From: [Scytonema hofmanni] UTEX 2349 | GTDB taxonomy: Bacteria > Cyanobacteriota > Cyanobacteriia > Cyanobacteriales > Nostocaceae | DNA length: 64,000 nucleotides | Assembly (NCBI RefSeq): GCF_000582685.1 | Contig: NZ_KK073768.1 | Location: 3,077,812 to 3,141,811, forward strand | Direction of reading: 5' to 3' | Part shown: in pieces, positions 37,028 through 45,827 of the stretch | Layout of the letters: every line of letters begins with the position of its first letter | Position numbering within the stretch: the stretch's first letter is position 1 | Notes under the pieces: model-generated | Database searches by the model: none | Seen by the model: the letters and a program-made list of their open reading frames with translations, nothing else | What the model was told of the DNA's origin: nothing | Program-made: the position numbers and the translations under genes

Positions 37028-37149
37028 GAAGACGCATAGAAAGAACCCCACCCTAACCCTCCCCGCTCTTCGTGGAGGGAACCGGATTTTCCCCTAAGAA
37101 CTCTTCGGCGAGGCACTGATCGGGGTGGGGTCAAATTCTATGCAGCTTC
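37028..37149. mobile_element. 122-bp inverted-repeat element
   Basis: Imperfect 14-bp ends (12 of 14 matching) and internal ACCCCACCC/GGGGTGGGGT pairing. It has no ORF and sits in an otherwise AT-rich gap, like the element at 31979-32116 but with different ends. Confidence 0.55.
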
Positions 37150-37208
37150 ACAAATAATTGGTATCAATACGCTTGGTGTTAAGGATTTTTGGTACTGATT
37201 TTATACTT

Positions 37209-37257
37209 GTAGAGACGCGAAATTGAACTTCGTTCCGCTTCGCTAACGCGTCTCTAC
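37209..37257. repeat. GTAGAGACG-bounded palindrome, copy 2
   Basis: GTAGAGACGCG and CGCGTCTCTAC flank a 27-nt interior GAAGTTCAA/CGCTTCG-type region. Same family ends as copies at 14696, 44404, 58739 and 61752. Confidence 0.8.
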
Positions 37258-37441
37258 ACTCGTATTTCAAGCTTAACTGAACGGTATTGACTTCTAACTA
37301 TTGACAATTACCCAGCTTTCAGTTGCAAAAAATGTAACCGCTCTCACCTTTGACTATTGCAATGCGAAAGTAGGAACATATTACTGGTGACGCCATAGTT
37401 GAAGCGTCTACAAAAAATAGTTTGAGGAGTGGAATCAAAGT

Positions 37442-38185
37442 ATGAATACAACCGTTTTAGCTGGTTCTCGGTTTAATACTGGCAGTTTGTGGAAAACATT
37501 ACCTTTCGTCTTGATTGCCTGTATAAGTTTTATCCAACCTGGTTTGGCAGAAGAAAAAGAAAAAATGTTGCGAACCCTCACCGTTACTGGTCGTGGGATG
37601 CAATCAATTGCTACAACTCTTTCTCTAGTAAGTTTAGGTGTAGAAGTTCAAGGTAAAACTGCACAGGATGTACAACAAGAGGCTGCCCGGAAATCATCAG
37701 CCGTGGTAGCGTTGCTCAAGAGCCGGAATGTAGATAAATTAGAAACCACGGGTATTAGACTTAACCCAGTTTATAGCTACAACAATAATGTACAGCGAAT
37801 TACAGGATATGCGGCTACGAATACTGTGAGTTTTCGGATTGCTACCGAGAAAGCTGGTACATTGTTAGACGAAGCTGTGAAAGTGGGAGCGACGCAGATT
37901 AATGGTGTTAGTTTTGTCGCTAGTGATGAAGCGATCGCGATCGCCCAAAAACAAGCACTCACAAAAGCTACTCAAGAAGCTCAACAACAAGCTGATGCCG
38001 TTTTTGCTTCTTTAGGTTTTAAATCCAAAGAAATAGTCAGTATTCAAGTTAATAATGCAAATGCGCCCACCCCACCGCCTATTGCCTATCGTAGCGCCAA
38101 GGTAACAGCACAAGATGCTTCTACCCCCGTTGTTGGTGGTGAACAAGAAGTAGACGCATCAGTAACGTTGCAAATTAGTTATTAG
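37442..38185 (+). CDS. SIMPL-domain (DUF541) exported protein
   Basis: The 247-residue protein has an N-terminal hydrophobic segment (about 18-35, ending PGLAEE) consistent with a Sec signal or anchor, followed by a SIMPL/DUF541 domain starting LRTLTVTGRGMQSI with the repeated VVALLKSRNVDKLETTGIRLNPVY and ITGYAATNTVSF core. The family is periplasmic or outer-membrane-associated and of unclear function. The preceding bases GGAGTGGAATCAAAGT include a plausible ribosome-binding site. It ends in a heptamer-repeat block. Confidence 0.85.
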   Translation: MNTTVLAGSRFNTGSLWKTLPFVLIACISFIQPGLAEEKEKMLRTLTVTGRGMQSIATTLSLVSLGVEVQGKTAQDVQQEAARKSSAVVALLKSRNVDKLETTGIRLNPVYSYNNNVQRITGYAATNTVSFRIATEKAGTLLDEAVKVGATQINGVSFVASDEAIAIAQKQALTKATQEAQQQADAVFASLGFKSKEIVSIQVNNANAPTPPPIAYRSAKVTAQDASTPVVGGEQEVDASVTLQISY

Positions 38186-38277
38186 TTAGTTGTTAGTTGT
38201 TGGTTGGTTGTTGTTGGTTGTTGGTTGATGCTTAAGAATTATCCACTATCCACTAACCACCATCCACTAACCACTCA
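38183..38277. repeat. TTGTTGG repeats with inverted CCACTAA units
   Basis: TTAGTTGTTGGTTGG-type units (38183-38228) face CCACTATCCACTAACC units (38243-38272) between convergent SIMPL and ssb genes. Confidence 0.8.
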
Positions 38278-38278
38278 C

Positions 38279-38635
38279 TCATGAGAAATTTTCATCCCCC
38301 ATATCGCTATCTGCATCCCGTTTGGAACCTAATAATTCCAGTTCGTCTACTTGGATAATTGGTGATGAGCGAGTGATGCCTGTATTGCGATCGCTCCATG
38401 AGTCGAACTTTAAGGAACCTTTAACAGCGATTTGCTTGCCTTTTTTTACGTAGTTACCTGCTACTTCTGCCGTTTTTCCCCATAATTCTAGGGTAAACCA
38501 ATCGGGTTCATCGCTGTTGCGCGATCGTCGATTTACCGCCAGTGTTAACCGACACTTAACTTTACCCGAATCAAAATACTTCATATCTGGCTCAGTGCCA
38601 ACACGACCAACCAAAGTCACAACATTGATACTCAT
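38279..38635 (-). CDS. ssb: Single-stranded DNA-binding protein
   Basis: The 118-residue protein is a single OB-fold SSB: VTLVGRVGTEPDMKYF, KVKCRLTLAVNR and YVKKGKQIAVKGSLKFDSW. The C-terminus ends GDENFS after a short acidic patch and lacks the usual acidic DDxPF tip, so interactions with partner proteins may differ. ATG 38635 is chosen because AGGTG lies 6 bp upstream; the GTG at 38644 gives a longer frame. The downstream gap holds a repeat block. Confidence 0.9.
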   Translation of the reverse strand: MSINVVTLVGRVGTEPDMKYFDSGKVKCRLTLAVNRRSRNSDEPDWFTLELWGKTAEVAGNYVKKGKQIAVKGSLKFDSWSDRNTGITRSSPIIQVDELELLGSKRDADSDMGDENFS

Positions 38636-38968
38636 ATCTTTCACCTTTCAGTACAGGCGTACTTATCACTCGTGACTCTTATAATAGCGAATTGTAAAGG
38701 AATTGATGGTATGTTAAATAATTAACAATTATAATTACTTAACACATGATAAGATTTTTTCTATTTTAGGGAAAATTTTATACGGATCTGTTGATATAGA
38801 GGGAGAATATCAAAAAATAATAGTCACTAGATTAGTAAAGATTCCCAAATATTACTGAGAAAATGGTCTATTTTACTAGACTATGGATAAAAAACGTAAT
38901 AGAATCCTGCATAAATCGCTCTTATGGTAGTTGTCAAAAGTATAAAATATTAGGGGGCGTAGAGAGGC
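38636..38968. other. Leader between divergent ssb and mreB
   Basis: About 330 bp, AT-rich, with no gene or repeat that I can support. It must contain the ssb and mreB promoters; a TAAAATAT segment lies 25 bp before the mreB start, but no paired -35 box was convincing. Confidence 0.45.
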
Positions 38969-40012
38969 GTGGGTCTTTTCAGTAAATTTTCCTTATCGCG
39001 GGATATGGGTATCGACCTCGGTACCGCCAACACCCTAGTTTATGTATCTGGAAAAGGCATTGTACTCCAAGAGCCTTCAGTAGTTGCCATCGATCAAAAC
39101 GAAAAGGTAGCACTGGCAGTTGGAGAAGAAGCCAAAAAAATGCTTGGTCGGACACCGGGAAATGTGATTGCGCTGCGCCCCTTGCGCGACGGTGTAATCG
39201 CTGACTTCGATACAGCTGAGTTAATGCTAAAAAGCTTTATTCAGCGTGTCAATGAAGGCAGGTCTCTGGTTTTACCACGGATTGTCATTGGCATTCCCAG
39301 TGGAGTCACAGGTGTAGAACGACGAGCCGTAATGGATGCAGCCACCCAAGCAGGTGCAAGAGAAGTTTTCTTAATCGATGAGCCAGTAGCAGCGGCAATT
39401 GGTGCAGGGCTACCCGTTGCTGAACCGACTGGAAACATGATTATCGATATTGGAGGTGGCACCACAGAAGTTGCTGTGTTGAGTCTTCAAGGTACGGTGA
39501 TCTCCGAATCAGTACGCATCGCTGGTGATGAACTGACCGAAGCCATCATGCATTACATGAAAAAAGTTCATAACTTGGTAATTGGGGAACGAACCGCTGA
39601 AGACATCAAAATTCGGATTGGTTCAGCTTATCCCACTCATGAAGACGAAGAAGCGATGATGGAAGTCAGAGGTTTACACCTGCTCTCTGGACTACCGCGC
39701 ACTGTCACCATCAAAGGTCCAGAAATTCGTGAAAGTATGGCGGAACCGCTTTCAGTAATTATTGAGGCTGTGAAGCGTACATTAGAACGGACACCTCCAG
39801 AACTGGCGTCAGACATTATTGACCGGGGGATCATGTTAGCCGGTGGTGGCGCTTTGCTGAGAGGTTTGGATACACTAATTAGTCATGAAACAGGGATTGT
39901 TACCCACGTAGCGGCTGATCCTTTGAGCTGTGTTGTGCTGGGAACAGGGCGTGTATTAGAGAACTTCAAGCAGCTGGAACGGGTGTTCAGCGGACGTTCT
40001 CGCAATATGTAA
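38969..40012 (+). CDS. mreB: Rod shape-determining actin MreB
   Basis: MreB polymerises on the inner membrane and guides lateral wall synthesis. The 347-residue protein shows the actin phosphate loops (MGIDLGTANTLVYV; IDIGGGTTEVAVLS) and the adenosine site AGGGALLRGLD; length is normal. Translation starts at GTG 38969, after AGGGGGCG. It heads an mreB-mreC-mreD cluster with ribD downstream. Confidence 0.97.
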   Translation: MGLFSKFSLSRDMGIDLGTANTLVYVSGKGIVLQEPSVVAIDQNEKVALAVGEEAKKMLGRTPGNVIALRPLRDGVIADFDTAELMLKSFIQRVNEGRSLVLPRIVIGIPSGVTGVERRAVMDAATQAGAREVFLIDEPVAAAIGAGLPVAEPTGNMIIDIGGGTTEVAVLSLQGTVISESVRIAGDELTEAIMHYMKKVHNLVIGERTAEDIKIRIGSAYPTHEDEEAMMEVRGLHLLSGLPRTVTIKGPEIRESMAEPLSVIIEAVKRTLERTPPELASDIIDRGIMLAGGGALLRGLDTLISHETGIVTHVAADPLSCVVLGTGRVLENFKQLERVFSGRSRNM

Positions 40013-40100
40013 CACTGATAACAATTTTCGATATTGGGTTCTACATCACAGAATCCAATATCTTCTGTAAAAATATTATTATAAAATAAACCAGGTATAT

Positions 40101-40916
40101 ATGTTTACTTCGCGTCGTTGGTGGGAGCGGAAAGGATTACAAATCGGGCTGGTAAGTTTAGTAGTTGGTAGCGCTTGGATGCTTCGACAAACTCAAGGCG
40201 GTGTTCTGCTTGATATGTATCAAGAAATGACCCGTCCGTTGCAAATGTTGCACACCGGTTCGACTCAAGAAGAACGTGTTAAGGATACGCGGGTGTTGGA
40301 TTCGTTGAATGCGCGCATAGAAGATTTGGAAAGGCAAAATCAAAAGCTAAAAGACTTACTGGGTTACATTGAAAAAGAACCGCTCTCAGCCCGCCCAATT
40401 CCGGCGCGGGTAGTAGGACGCGGTGCCGACCATTGGTGGCAACAAGTAACCCTTAATCGCGGAGCAAGCGCTGGGATTCAAGAAGGTTACATTGTCAAGG
40501 CTGAGGGTGGATTGGTAGGTTTGGTAGAAAAAGTTACTGATAATTCTAGCCGCGTGTTGTTAATTAGCGATCTCAAGAGCCAAGTAGGTGTAACAATTAG
40601 CCGCACTGGAGCTAAGGGCGTTTTGCGTGGAGATGCTTCTGCTGATGGGGTGTTGGAATTTTATGAAAAAGTTCCTAGCGTCAAACCCGGAGATGTAGTT
40701 TCTACATCTAATTACAGTCAGAAGTTTCCTTCTGGCTGGGCAGTAGGACGAGTGAAATCTCTGAATTTGAAGAAGCTTCCAGCATCAGTGGCAACAATTG
40801 AACTTTTCCCGGCAATTCGGTCTTTAGATTGGGTAACTGTATACCCCAAGCCAGAAAACCAAATGCCGGAAATGCAACAGGAAGCAAAACCTGAATCGAC
40901 AGATAAAAAACCATGA
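40101..40916 (+). CDS. mreC: Rod shape-determining protein MreC
   Basis: The 271-residue bitopic protein has a short cytoplasmic N-terminus, one membrane helix (about 13-30), a coiled coil (about 60-95) and the beta-rich MreC core (ARVVGRGADHWWQQVTLNRG and VGVTISRTGAKGVLRGD). It links MreB to periplasmic wall enzymes. The tail after residue 250 is hydrophilic and Lys/Glu-rich. It follows mreB by 88 bp. Confidence 0.95.
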   Translation: MFTSRRWWERKGLQIGLVSLVVGSAWMLRQTQGGVLLDMYQEMTRPLQMLHTGSTQEERVKDTRVLDSLNARIEDLERQNQKLKDLLGYIEKEPLSARPIPARVVGRGADHWWQQVTLNRGASAGIQEGYIVKAEGGLVGLVEKVTDNSSRVLLISDLKSQVGVTISRTGAKGVLRGDASADGVLEFYEKVPSVKPGDVVSTSNYSQKFPSGWAVGRVKSLNLKKLPASVATIELFPAIRSLDWVTVYPKPENQMPEMQQEAKPESTDKKP

Positions 40917-41121
40917 TGAAGAGGGGGAAAGGGAAAAGGGAAAAGGGAAAAGGGAAAAGGAAGAATTATTTTCTTTTCTCTTCGACTGATTTTAAATGAC
41001 TCCATCTCCCTTTCCCCTTTTTTCCTTTGCCCTTTACCCCTCTTATCCCATTACCCCTTACCCTTTTCCCTTCTTTGGTAATAGTCAAATTAAATTTTCG
41101 CAAGCAAATATATTAAAAATA

Positions 41122-41751
41122 ATGAAGATTCCTGCATTTGGTCGCAGCAGGCAGCAAAAGCCAAAATCGCCATCAAAATCGCCATCGAAACTACCAGCGA
41201 AACTGAAAATTAAGCCTCTTTCTCAATGGCATCCCCGCTTGCGTCAAGTGCTGGATTTGACCGTGACGGCTGGGTCTGTACTGTTATGTTTGATGATGTT
41301 GCCTACCCGTCTTCCAGGGATGGAATTATTGGGAATTGCACCTAACTGGTTATTGATTTGGGTAGTATCTTGGAGCGTAAAGCGCACAGTTTTTCAAGGA
41401 GCATTAGCAGGTATAGTTTTGGGGCTGCTTCAAGATGCCATGACATCGCCCAACCCCAGTCATGCTATTAGTTTGGGGATAGTGGGAATGATTACTGGCT
41501 TTATGCAGAAACAGCGTTTTATCCAAGAAGACTTTATTTCTATCGCCTTAATTGTCTTCGGAATGACAGTTTTAGAAGAAACTATTTTTGCGTTGTTATT
41601 AACTTGGATGGGCGATCGCAATATCCAAGATATCTGGACGTATTACCAGAAAGTCGCCCTTGCCTCTGCTATTCTCAGTAGTCTCTGGGCACCTGTGATT
41701 TATTATCCCTTAAATAAGTGGTGGCAGCAGATAAAATTGGCACAGTCATGA
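41122..41751 (+). CDS. mreD: Rod shape-determining protein MreD
   Basis: The protein of 209 residues has an extended basic N-terminus (SPSKSPSKLPAKLKIK) followed by about five membrane helices, including ELLGIAPNWLLIWVVSWSVKR, which matches MreD. ATG 41122 is preferred: the upstream frame (from 40996) is a CCCTTTTCC-type repeat and would add 42 Pro/Phe-rich residues. It lies after mreC with a 205-bp repeat-filled gap, which is unusual for the mreCD pair. Confidence 0.88.
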   Translation: MKIPAFGRSRQQKPKSPSKSPSKLPAKLKIKPLSQWHPRLRQVLDLTVTAGSVLLCLMMLPTRLPGMELLGIAPNWLLIWVVSWSVKRTVFQGALAGIVLGLLQDAMTSPNPSHAISLGIVGMITGFMQKQRFIQEDFISIALIVFGMTVLEETIFALLLTWMGDRNIQDIWTYYQKVALASAILSSLWAPVIYYPLNKWWQQIKLAQS

Positions 41752-41848
41752 GGAAATGGGCATTGGGCATGGGGCATGGGGCATTGGGCATTGTTAATTT
41801 TAACTCCCCCCTACTCCCTACTATTTAATCATTGTATTGCCCAAAGTT

Positions 41849-43051
41849 ATGGATAATTTCCCAGTGATTGCTCAACCAAATGCATCAAACAATAATTACA
41901 GTGAAGAAAATGCACTTTTAGTAAAGTCGGCAGTCGGTTTGGATTCACACTTACAGAAAATGGTGGGAAATGACTTTGACTCTAGCATGATGCAGCGGTG
42001 TTTGGAACTCGCAAAACGCGCTAGCGGACGCACTTCGCCAAATCCTTTAGTGGGAGCGGTAATTGTCAAAGATGGCAAGATTATTGGGGAGGGGTTTCAT
42101 CCTCGTGCTGGGGAACCTCATGCGGAAGTTTTTGCCCTCAAAGCGGCTGGTGCTGACGCTCGTGGAGCGACAATTTATGTCAGCTTAGAACCTTGCAATC
42201 ACTACGGACGCACTCCGCCTTGTTCGGAAGCATTAATCGCCGCTGGAGTGGCAAAAGTGGTAGTAGGTATGGTTGACCCTAATCCCCTGGTTGCGGGGGG
42301 TGGCATTGCGCGTTTACGCGCCGCTGGGATAGAAGTTGTGGCAGGGGTGGAAGAAGTTGCTTGCCAGAAAATTAATGAAGGTTTTGTTCATCGTATTCTC
42401 TACAAACGACCTTTGGGCATTTTGAAATATGCCATGACTTTAGACGGCAAAATTGCTACTAGTGCCGGTCACAGTGCTTGGGTAACAAACCGAGATGCCC
42501 GCACTGAAGTACATCAACTGCGGGCTGCTTGTGATGCTGTAATTGTCGGTGGGAATACAGTGCGACAGGATAATCCTTATTTAACCAGCCATCAAGAAGG
42601 GGCAAATAATCCGTTGCGGGTGGTGATGAGTCGCAGTCTGAGATTGCCAGAAAATGCCCACTTGTGGCAAACTTCTGAGGCTCCCACTTTAGTGTTAACA
42701 GAAGTAGATGCTAACCCTGATGTTAAAGAATTGTTGCTTCGTCAGGGAGTAGAGGTGCTGGAACTAACTCCACTCACGCCAGATCGGGTAATGGCTTACT
42801 TGTATGAGCGGGGTTTTTGCAACGTATTATGGGAGTGTGGCGGGATATTAGCCGCTAGTGCGATCGCTCAAGGTGCTGTACAAAAAATTCTTGCCTTTAT
42901 CGCTCCGAAAATCATTGGTGGTAACAATGCACCCACACCTGTGGGTGATTTAGGCTTCACCACTATGACTGAGGCTTTGCCTTTAGAACGTGTTACTTGG
43001 CGCGTAGTAGGTTCCGACTGCTTAGTGGAAGGTTATTTATCACAAAAATAG
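41849..43051 (+). CDS. ribD: Bifunctional riboflavin deaminase/reductase RibD
   Basis: RibD carries out the second and third steps of riboflavin synthesis. The N-terminal deaminase (about 45-190) has the zinc motif PHAEVFAL and PCNHYGRTPPC; the C-terminal reductase (about 195-400) starts RPLGILKYAMTLDGKIAT. The first 45 residues are an unconserved extension; ATG 41849 is preferred over TTG 41837, but translation could also start at one of the Met-Met pair at residues 47-48. It follows mreD by 97 bp. Confidence 0.94.
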   Translation: MDNFPVIAQPNASNNNYSEENALLVKSAVGLDSHLQKMVGNDFDSSMMQRCLELAKRASGRTSPNPLVGAVIVKDGKIIGEGFHPRAGEPHAEVFALKAAGADARGATIYVSLEPCNHYGRTPPCSEALIAAGVAKVVVGMVDPNPLVAGGGIARLRAAGIEVVAGVEEVACQKINEGFVHRILYKRPLGILKYAMTLDGKIATSAGHSAWVTNRDARTEVHQLRAACDAVIVGGNTVRQDNPYLTSHQEGANNPLRVVMSRSLRLPENAHLWQTSEAPTLVLTEVDANPDVKELLLRQGVEVLELTPLTPDRVMAYLYERGFCNVLWECGGILAASAIAQGAVQKILAFIAPKIIGGNNAPTPVGDLGFTTMTEALPLERVTWRVVGSDCLVEGYLSQK

Positions 43052-43053
43052 TG

Positions 43054-43138
43054 GTTAGTTGTTAGTTGTTAGTTGTTAGTTGTTAGTTGATGCTTGATGG
43101 TTGATGGTTAAGAGTTATCCACTATCCACTAACAACCA
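43054..43138. repeat. TTAGTTG repeats with inverted CCACTATCC units
   Basis: GTTAGTTGTTAGTTG units (43054-43090) face TATCCACTATCCACTAAC (43117-43134), in the gap between convergent ribD and the small gene at 43155. Confidence 0.8.
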
Positions 43139-43154
43139 ACCAATCAAAATTGTC

Positions 43155-43376
43155 TTAGCCGTAACATTGACGGTCATGGGCGATGTCACGAATCAGGCTT
43201 AACCTGGCTTGAATGTAGTCACAGAGAAAATCGGTTTCGTTACAATCTAACAATGCTTGTGTTTTGGTTTGTTTGACTAACCATTGCACCAAGCTAGCAT
43301 CGTCTAGTTGCAAGAGGGTCTTGGAATGGGCTGTTTCAACCACAGTCCAAAGCTGACGCATAATCGTAGGAGTCAT
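43155..43376 (-). CDS. Small conserved hypothetical protein
   Basis: The 73-residue protein is not recognised functionally. It is soluble and mostly helical (QLWTVVETAHSKTLLQLDDASLVQWLV) with a C-terminal DYIQARLSLIRDIAHDR. The composition and clear ATG support real coding. No operon partner. Confidence 0.6.
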   Translation of the reverse strand: MTPTIMRQLWTVVETAHSKTLLQLDDASLVQWLVKQTKTQALLDCNETDFLCDYIQARLSLIRDIAHDRQCYG

Positions 43377-43913
43377 CAGACCTCAATCTAATCATTAGCT
43401 TAGTTATTTTCAGCGTACACAATTGCAGCAACAAGTTGGGCATGAGCGTACAAGCCGACACAAGTATTATCAAAAACTTCATAATCGGATTTATAACTTG
43501 ATGAAGATTAAGAATCCGCAACGCGCTGACTTCAACTTAATGGTAACTAGGTAGATTAAGAAAAATTAAACATCACTCATTGGGCATGGGGCATGGGGGA
43601 GGCAGTGCGTTGGGGAGCCAGTGCCGTGGGCGGGTTTCCCGACTTGAGGCACCTGGCGTCCGGCTTTGCCGACTTGTTCGCGCAGCGTCTCCCCGAATCG
43701 AGAAGCATCTGCCGTCATGGGGCATGGGGCAGAAAAGAAAAGTAAGTTAAATTTCTTGACGATCGCTTACTTAATTAGATAATCACTCTTTTCATAAAGT
43801 TAAAAACTTAAAAAAGAATAAAAATATTTGTTTCAAGGCTTTCGCTATGAAAGAACTTAACTTAATTACAATATGGCAATATATTAAGTAGCCGAGATGA
43901 ATTCCGTTTTCGC
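43377..43913. other. Intergenic region with repeat block
   Basis: No gene. From 43580 to 43735 a composite repeat combines GGGCATGGGGCATGGGG units with GGCGGGTTTCCCGACTTGAGG and CGCGCAGCGTCTCC modules typical of dispersed Nostoc repeats. The final 170 bp is AT-rich leader of the next gene. Confidence 0.6.
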
Positions 43914-44384
43914 TTGCAGGCATATAAAGCTCTGTTCCAAGCGTTCCTATTTGAGACATGGGAAAAAAATCAAGTTGACTGTAGCGGCTTGCAACGCGAT
44001 CGCCTTCTATGGGCGCTTCAATGGTACTCTGTAAACATGAATTACGGAACTGCTCGCAAATTGCTTATTGACCAGGCAATGATAACCGAGGAAAACCCAG
44101 ATGCTCTGTTAATGCGGATGCAACAGGGAAAACCACCTATCCCTGGTCACGTTACTTCTATTTTATTGGCGTTGAAAGTAGTTTTTGAAGAACTCAAGGA
44201 TGTTACAATTATAGATAGGGAACTAGCTAACTCGCTGTATCAGTTAAGTATCAAAAGTCAACAGTTGTTTGCTGCGGGGCGTAAAGTTGGGATAGAATGG
44301 CCCCCGCTGCTACAAGAAGACTTGCTGCGAATTACGATCGCTGTTGAAAGTATTTTTTCTGGCGATTGGCAAACTCTACATTAG
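43914..44384 (+). CDS. Conserved hypothetical protein, start uncertain
   Basis: The 156-residue frame is helical and soluble with conserved-looking LLWALQWYSVNMNYGTARKLLIDQA and KPPIPGHVTSILLALKVVFEELK. I do not know its function. The only in-frame bacterial start is TTG 43914. The frame stays open upstream to 43866 and encodes SSRDEFRFRLQAYKALF, which reads like protein, but contains no ATG, GTG or TTG earlier; a nearby ATG at 43897 is in another frame. The true N-terminus is therefore unsettled. Confidence 0.6.
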   Translation: MQAYKALFQAFLFETWEKNQVDCSGLQRDRLLWALQWYSVNMNYGTARKLLIDQAMITEENPDALLMRMQQGKPPIPGHVTSILLALKVVFEELKDVTIIDRELANSLYQLSIKSQQLFAAGRKVGIEWPPLLQEDLLRITIAVESIFSGDWQTLH

Positions 44385-44403
44385 ATATAAACGTAAAAAA
44401 GAA

Positions 44404-44433
44404 TGTAGAGACGCGATAAATCGCCGTCTCTAC
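44404..44433. repeat. GTAGAGACG-bounded palindrome, copy 3
   Basis: GTAGAGACGCGAT and ATCGCCGTCTCTAC type arms with a short interior, 20 bp past the stop of the preceding gene. Same family as at 14696. Confidence 0.85.
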
Positions 44434-44477
44434 AAGGGTTCTGGATAACGCATATTTAATTTATACGCTTATATCTA

Positions 44478-45089
44478 TTAACGATTTCGCAATTCGGCTT
44501 CTAGCTTATCTAAATCGGTTTTGAGCAAAACTGTCATCTGACCGACAAAGGCTTTACCTTCTTTGGGTTGAGCAACTTCTACCCAATATGCATAGCGATC
44601 GCCTACTCGCAATTCTCCCTGCAAAGCTTCTCTAATGGGGGTTTTCGCGAAACGCGCACTATTTATCGCACTTTGGTTCGGATACTCATATATTACCTGA
44701 GCGCGATCGAAATCTTGATAAATATCTAACCCATAAATGACGCGCAACGATTCTTGCAAACGTTCAGATGTAATCCCGTTAATTGCATCATACATCGCAA
44801 TCCGTTCGGTGCGTATTCTGCTGCGGTCTTTGGTAAAAGCGACTCTACCAGGTGGTAACACCGATGCTTGAAAACTAAATCGCTGTGCTGCTGTATCAGT
44901 CTTTTGAATCAAAAAGCGCTCATTTCCGGTGGGACGAAGTGTAGAATTAGCTTTAATCCAGGTGCCGACTTCCTCTGTACTTTGTCCTGGTAAAGCATTA
45001 ACTTTGGAATCAGAAAGCATTCCCAGACAAATTAAGGAAACTACAGAACACGGTACAATCAGAAAATTCAGTAAAGGTTTTTTTAGCAT
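44478..45089 (-). CDS. Exported protein of unknown function
   Basis: The 203-residue protein has a Lys-Lys N-terminus and a hydrophobic segment (about 8-24) that fits a signal peptide, with cleavage near VNALPGQS. The rest is soluble, mixed alpha/beta, with VIYEYPNQSAINSARF and GDRYAYWVEVA. It reads as a conserved cyanobacterial periplasmic protein. Function unknown. Confidence 0.7.
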   Translation of the reverse strand: MLKKPLLNFLIVPCSVVSLICLGMLSDSKVNALPGQSTEEVGTWIKANSTLRPTGNERFLIQKTDTAAQRFSFQASVLPPGRVAFTKDRSRIRTERIAMYDAINGITSERLQESLRVIYGLDIYQDFDRAQVIYEYPNQSAINSARFAKTPIREALQGELRVGDRYAYWVEVAQPKEGKAFVGQMTVLLKTDLDKLEAELRNR

Positions 45090-45827
45090 TTTTTCTTTTG
45101 GGGATTTACATTACGATTCCCTCCATAGAGGGTGTAATCATAGTTTTCCCTTTTTTGCAAAAATTAATGCTGACTTCAGCAGAGAAATCCCCTCTCTTGC
45201 AGTGAAACCTCGCTTCCATTCCTCTCTCCTACAAGGCTATGCATTACCGGGATCTTTCTTAACATTGGTGAAAGATAGGCAGGACAAGAATCCTGGGACT
45301 GAAAGTGGTTGTGGGGGTTGACAGGAGGAATACACTAGTACAGCGGGCGCGAAAATCAACAGACCATTCTCAATCGCTAAAAAGCTTATTCCATATTACT
45401 TTTGACTTTTGACTTTTGAATGAGTGACTTCCGCGAAGCGGTACTAGTGGTCTGTCAAGTCTCATATTAGGGCAGGCGATGAACTCACGTTAAACTTAGC
45501 ACCAATTAAGAATTCCCAGACACCACTGTACTACCATTCCAGCAAACGATTCAGGCATATAATAATTGGTTCCTAATCTCCTCAGCCGTTAGCGCACTCA
45601 CCAAAATACCAATTCTTTGTGCGATTGATTTCATAGGCGTTTTTCTGAGGCACAAGGATGATTCTGTGAATGTTGTTTATCTTCTTCCATGTACTGGAAG
45701 CGATCGCCTTTCATAAATTTAGTCGCAATATAAAATAATACATCTGGAGCGATCTCAATCTCGGTTCCTTTGTAGTTATGATTTACACGACAGTACTGCA
45801 GAATGTTTCTACACCACAATCTGATGC
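45090..45827. other. Intergenic region without a supported gene
   Basis: About 740 bp. It holds a CTCTC/GAGAG-type imperfect palindrome (45180-45235) and the 17-mer ACTAGTGGTCTGTCAAG (45443-45459) also found once near 55.97 kb. A 62-codon ORF at 45631-45819 in the gap before the histidine kinase's 3' end has no recognisable domain and could be a gene remnant. Confidence 0.5.

Larger units (their letters stand above)
36861..37441. other. Intergenic region with two palindromic elements
   Basis: No gene. GAAGACGCATAGAA at 37028-37041 is inverted with two mismatches at 37136-37149, enclosing a GGGG/CCCC-rich 95 bp; this looks like a small inverted-repeat element. The GTAGAGACG palindrome (37209-37257) follows. 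Confidence 0.65.

Noticed and set aside
45631..45819. 62-codon ORF next to the kinase gene
   Set aside because: No recognisable domain, weak start and odd composition; it may be a remnant, but that cannot be shown.
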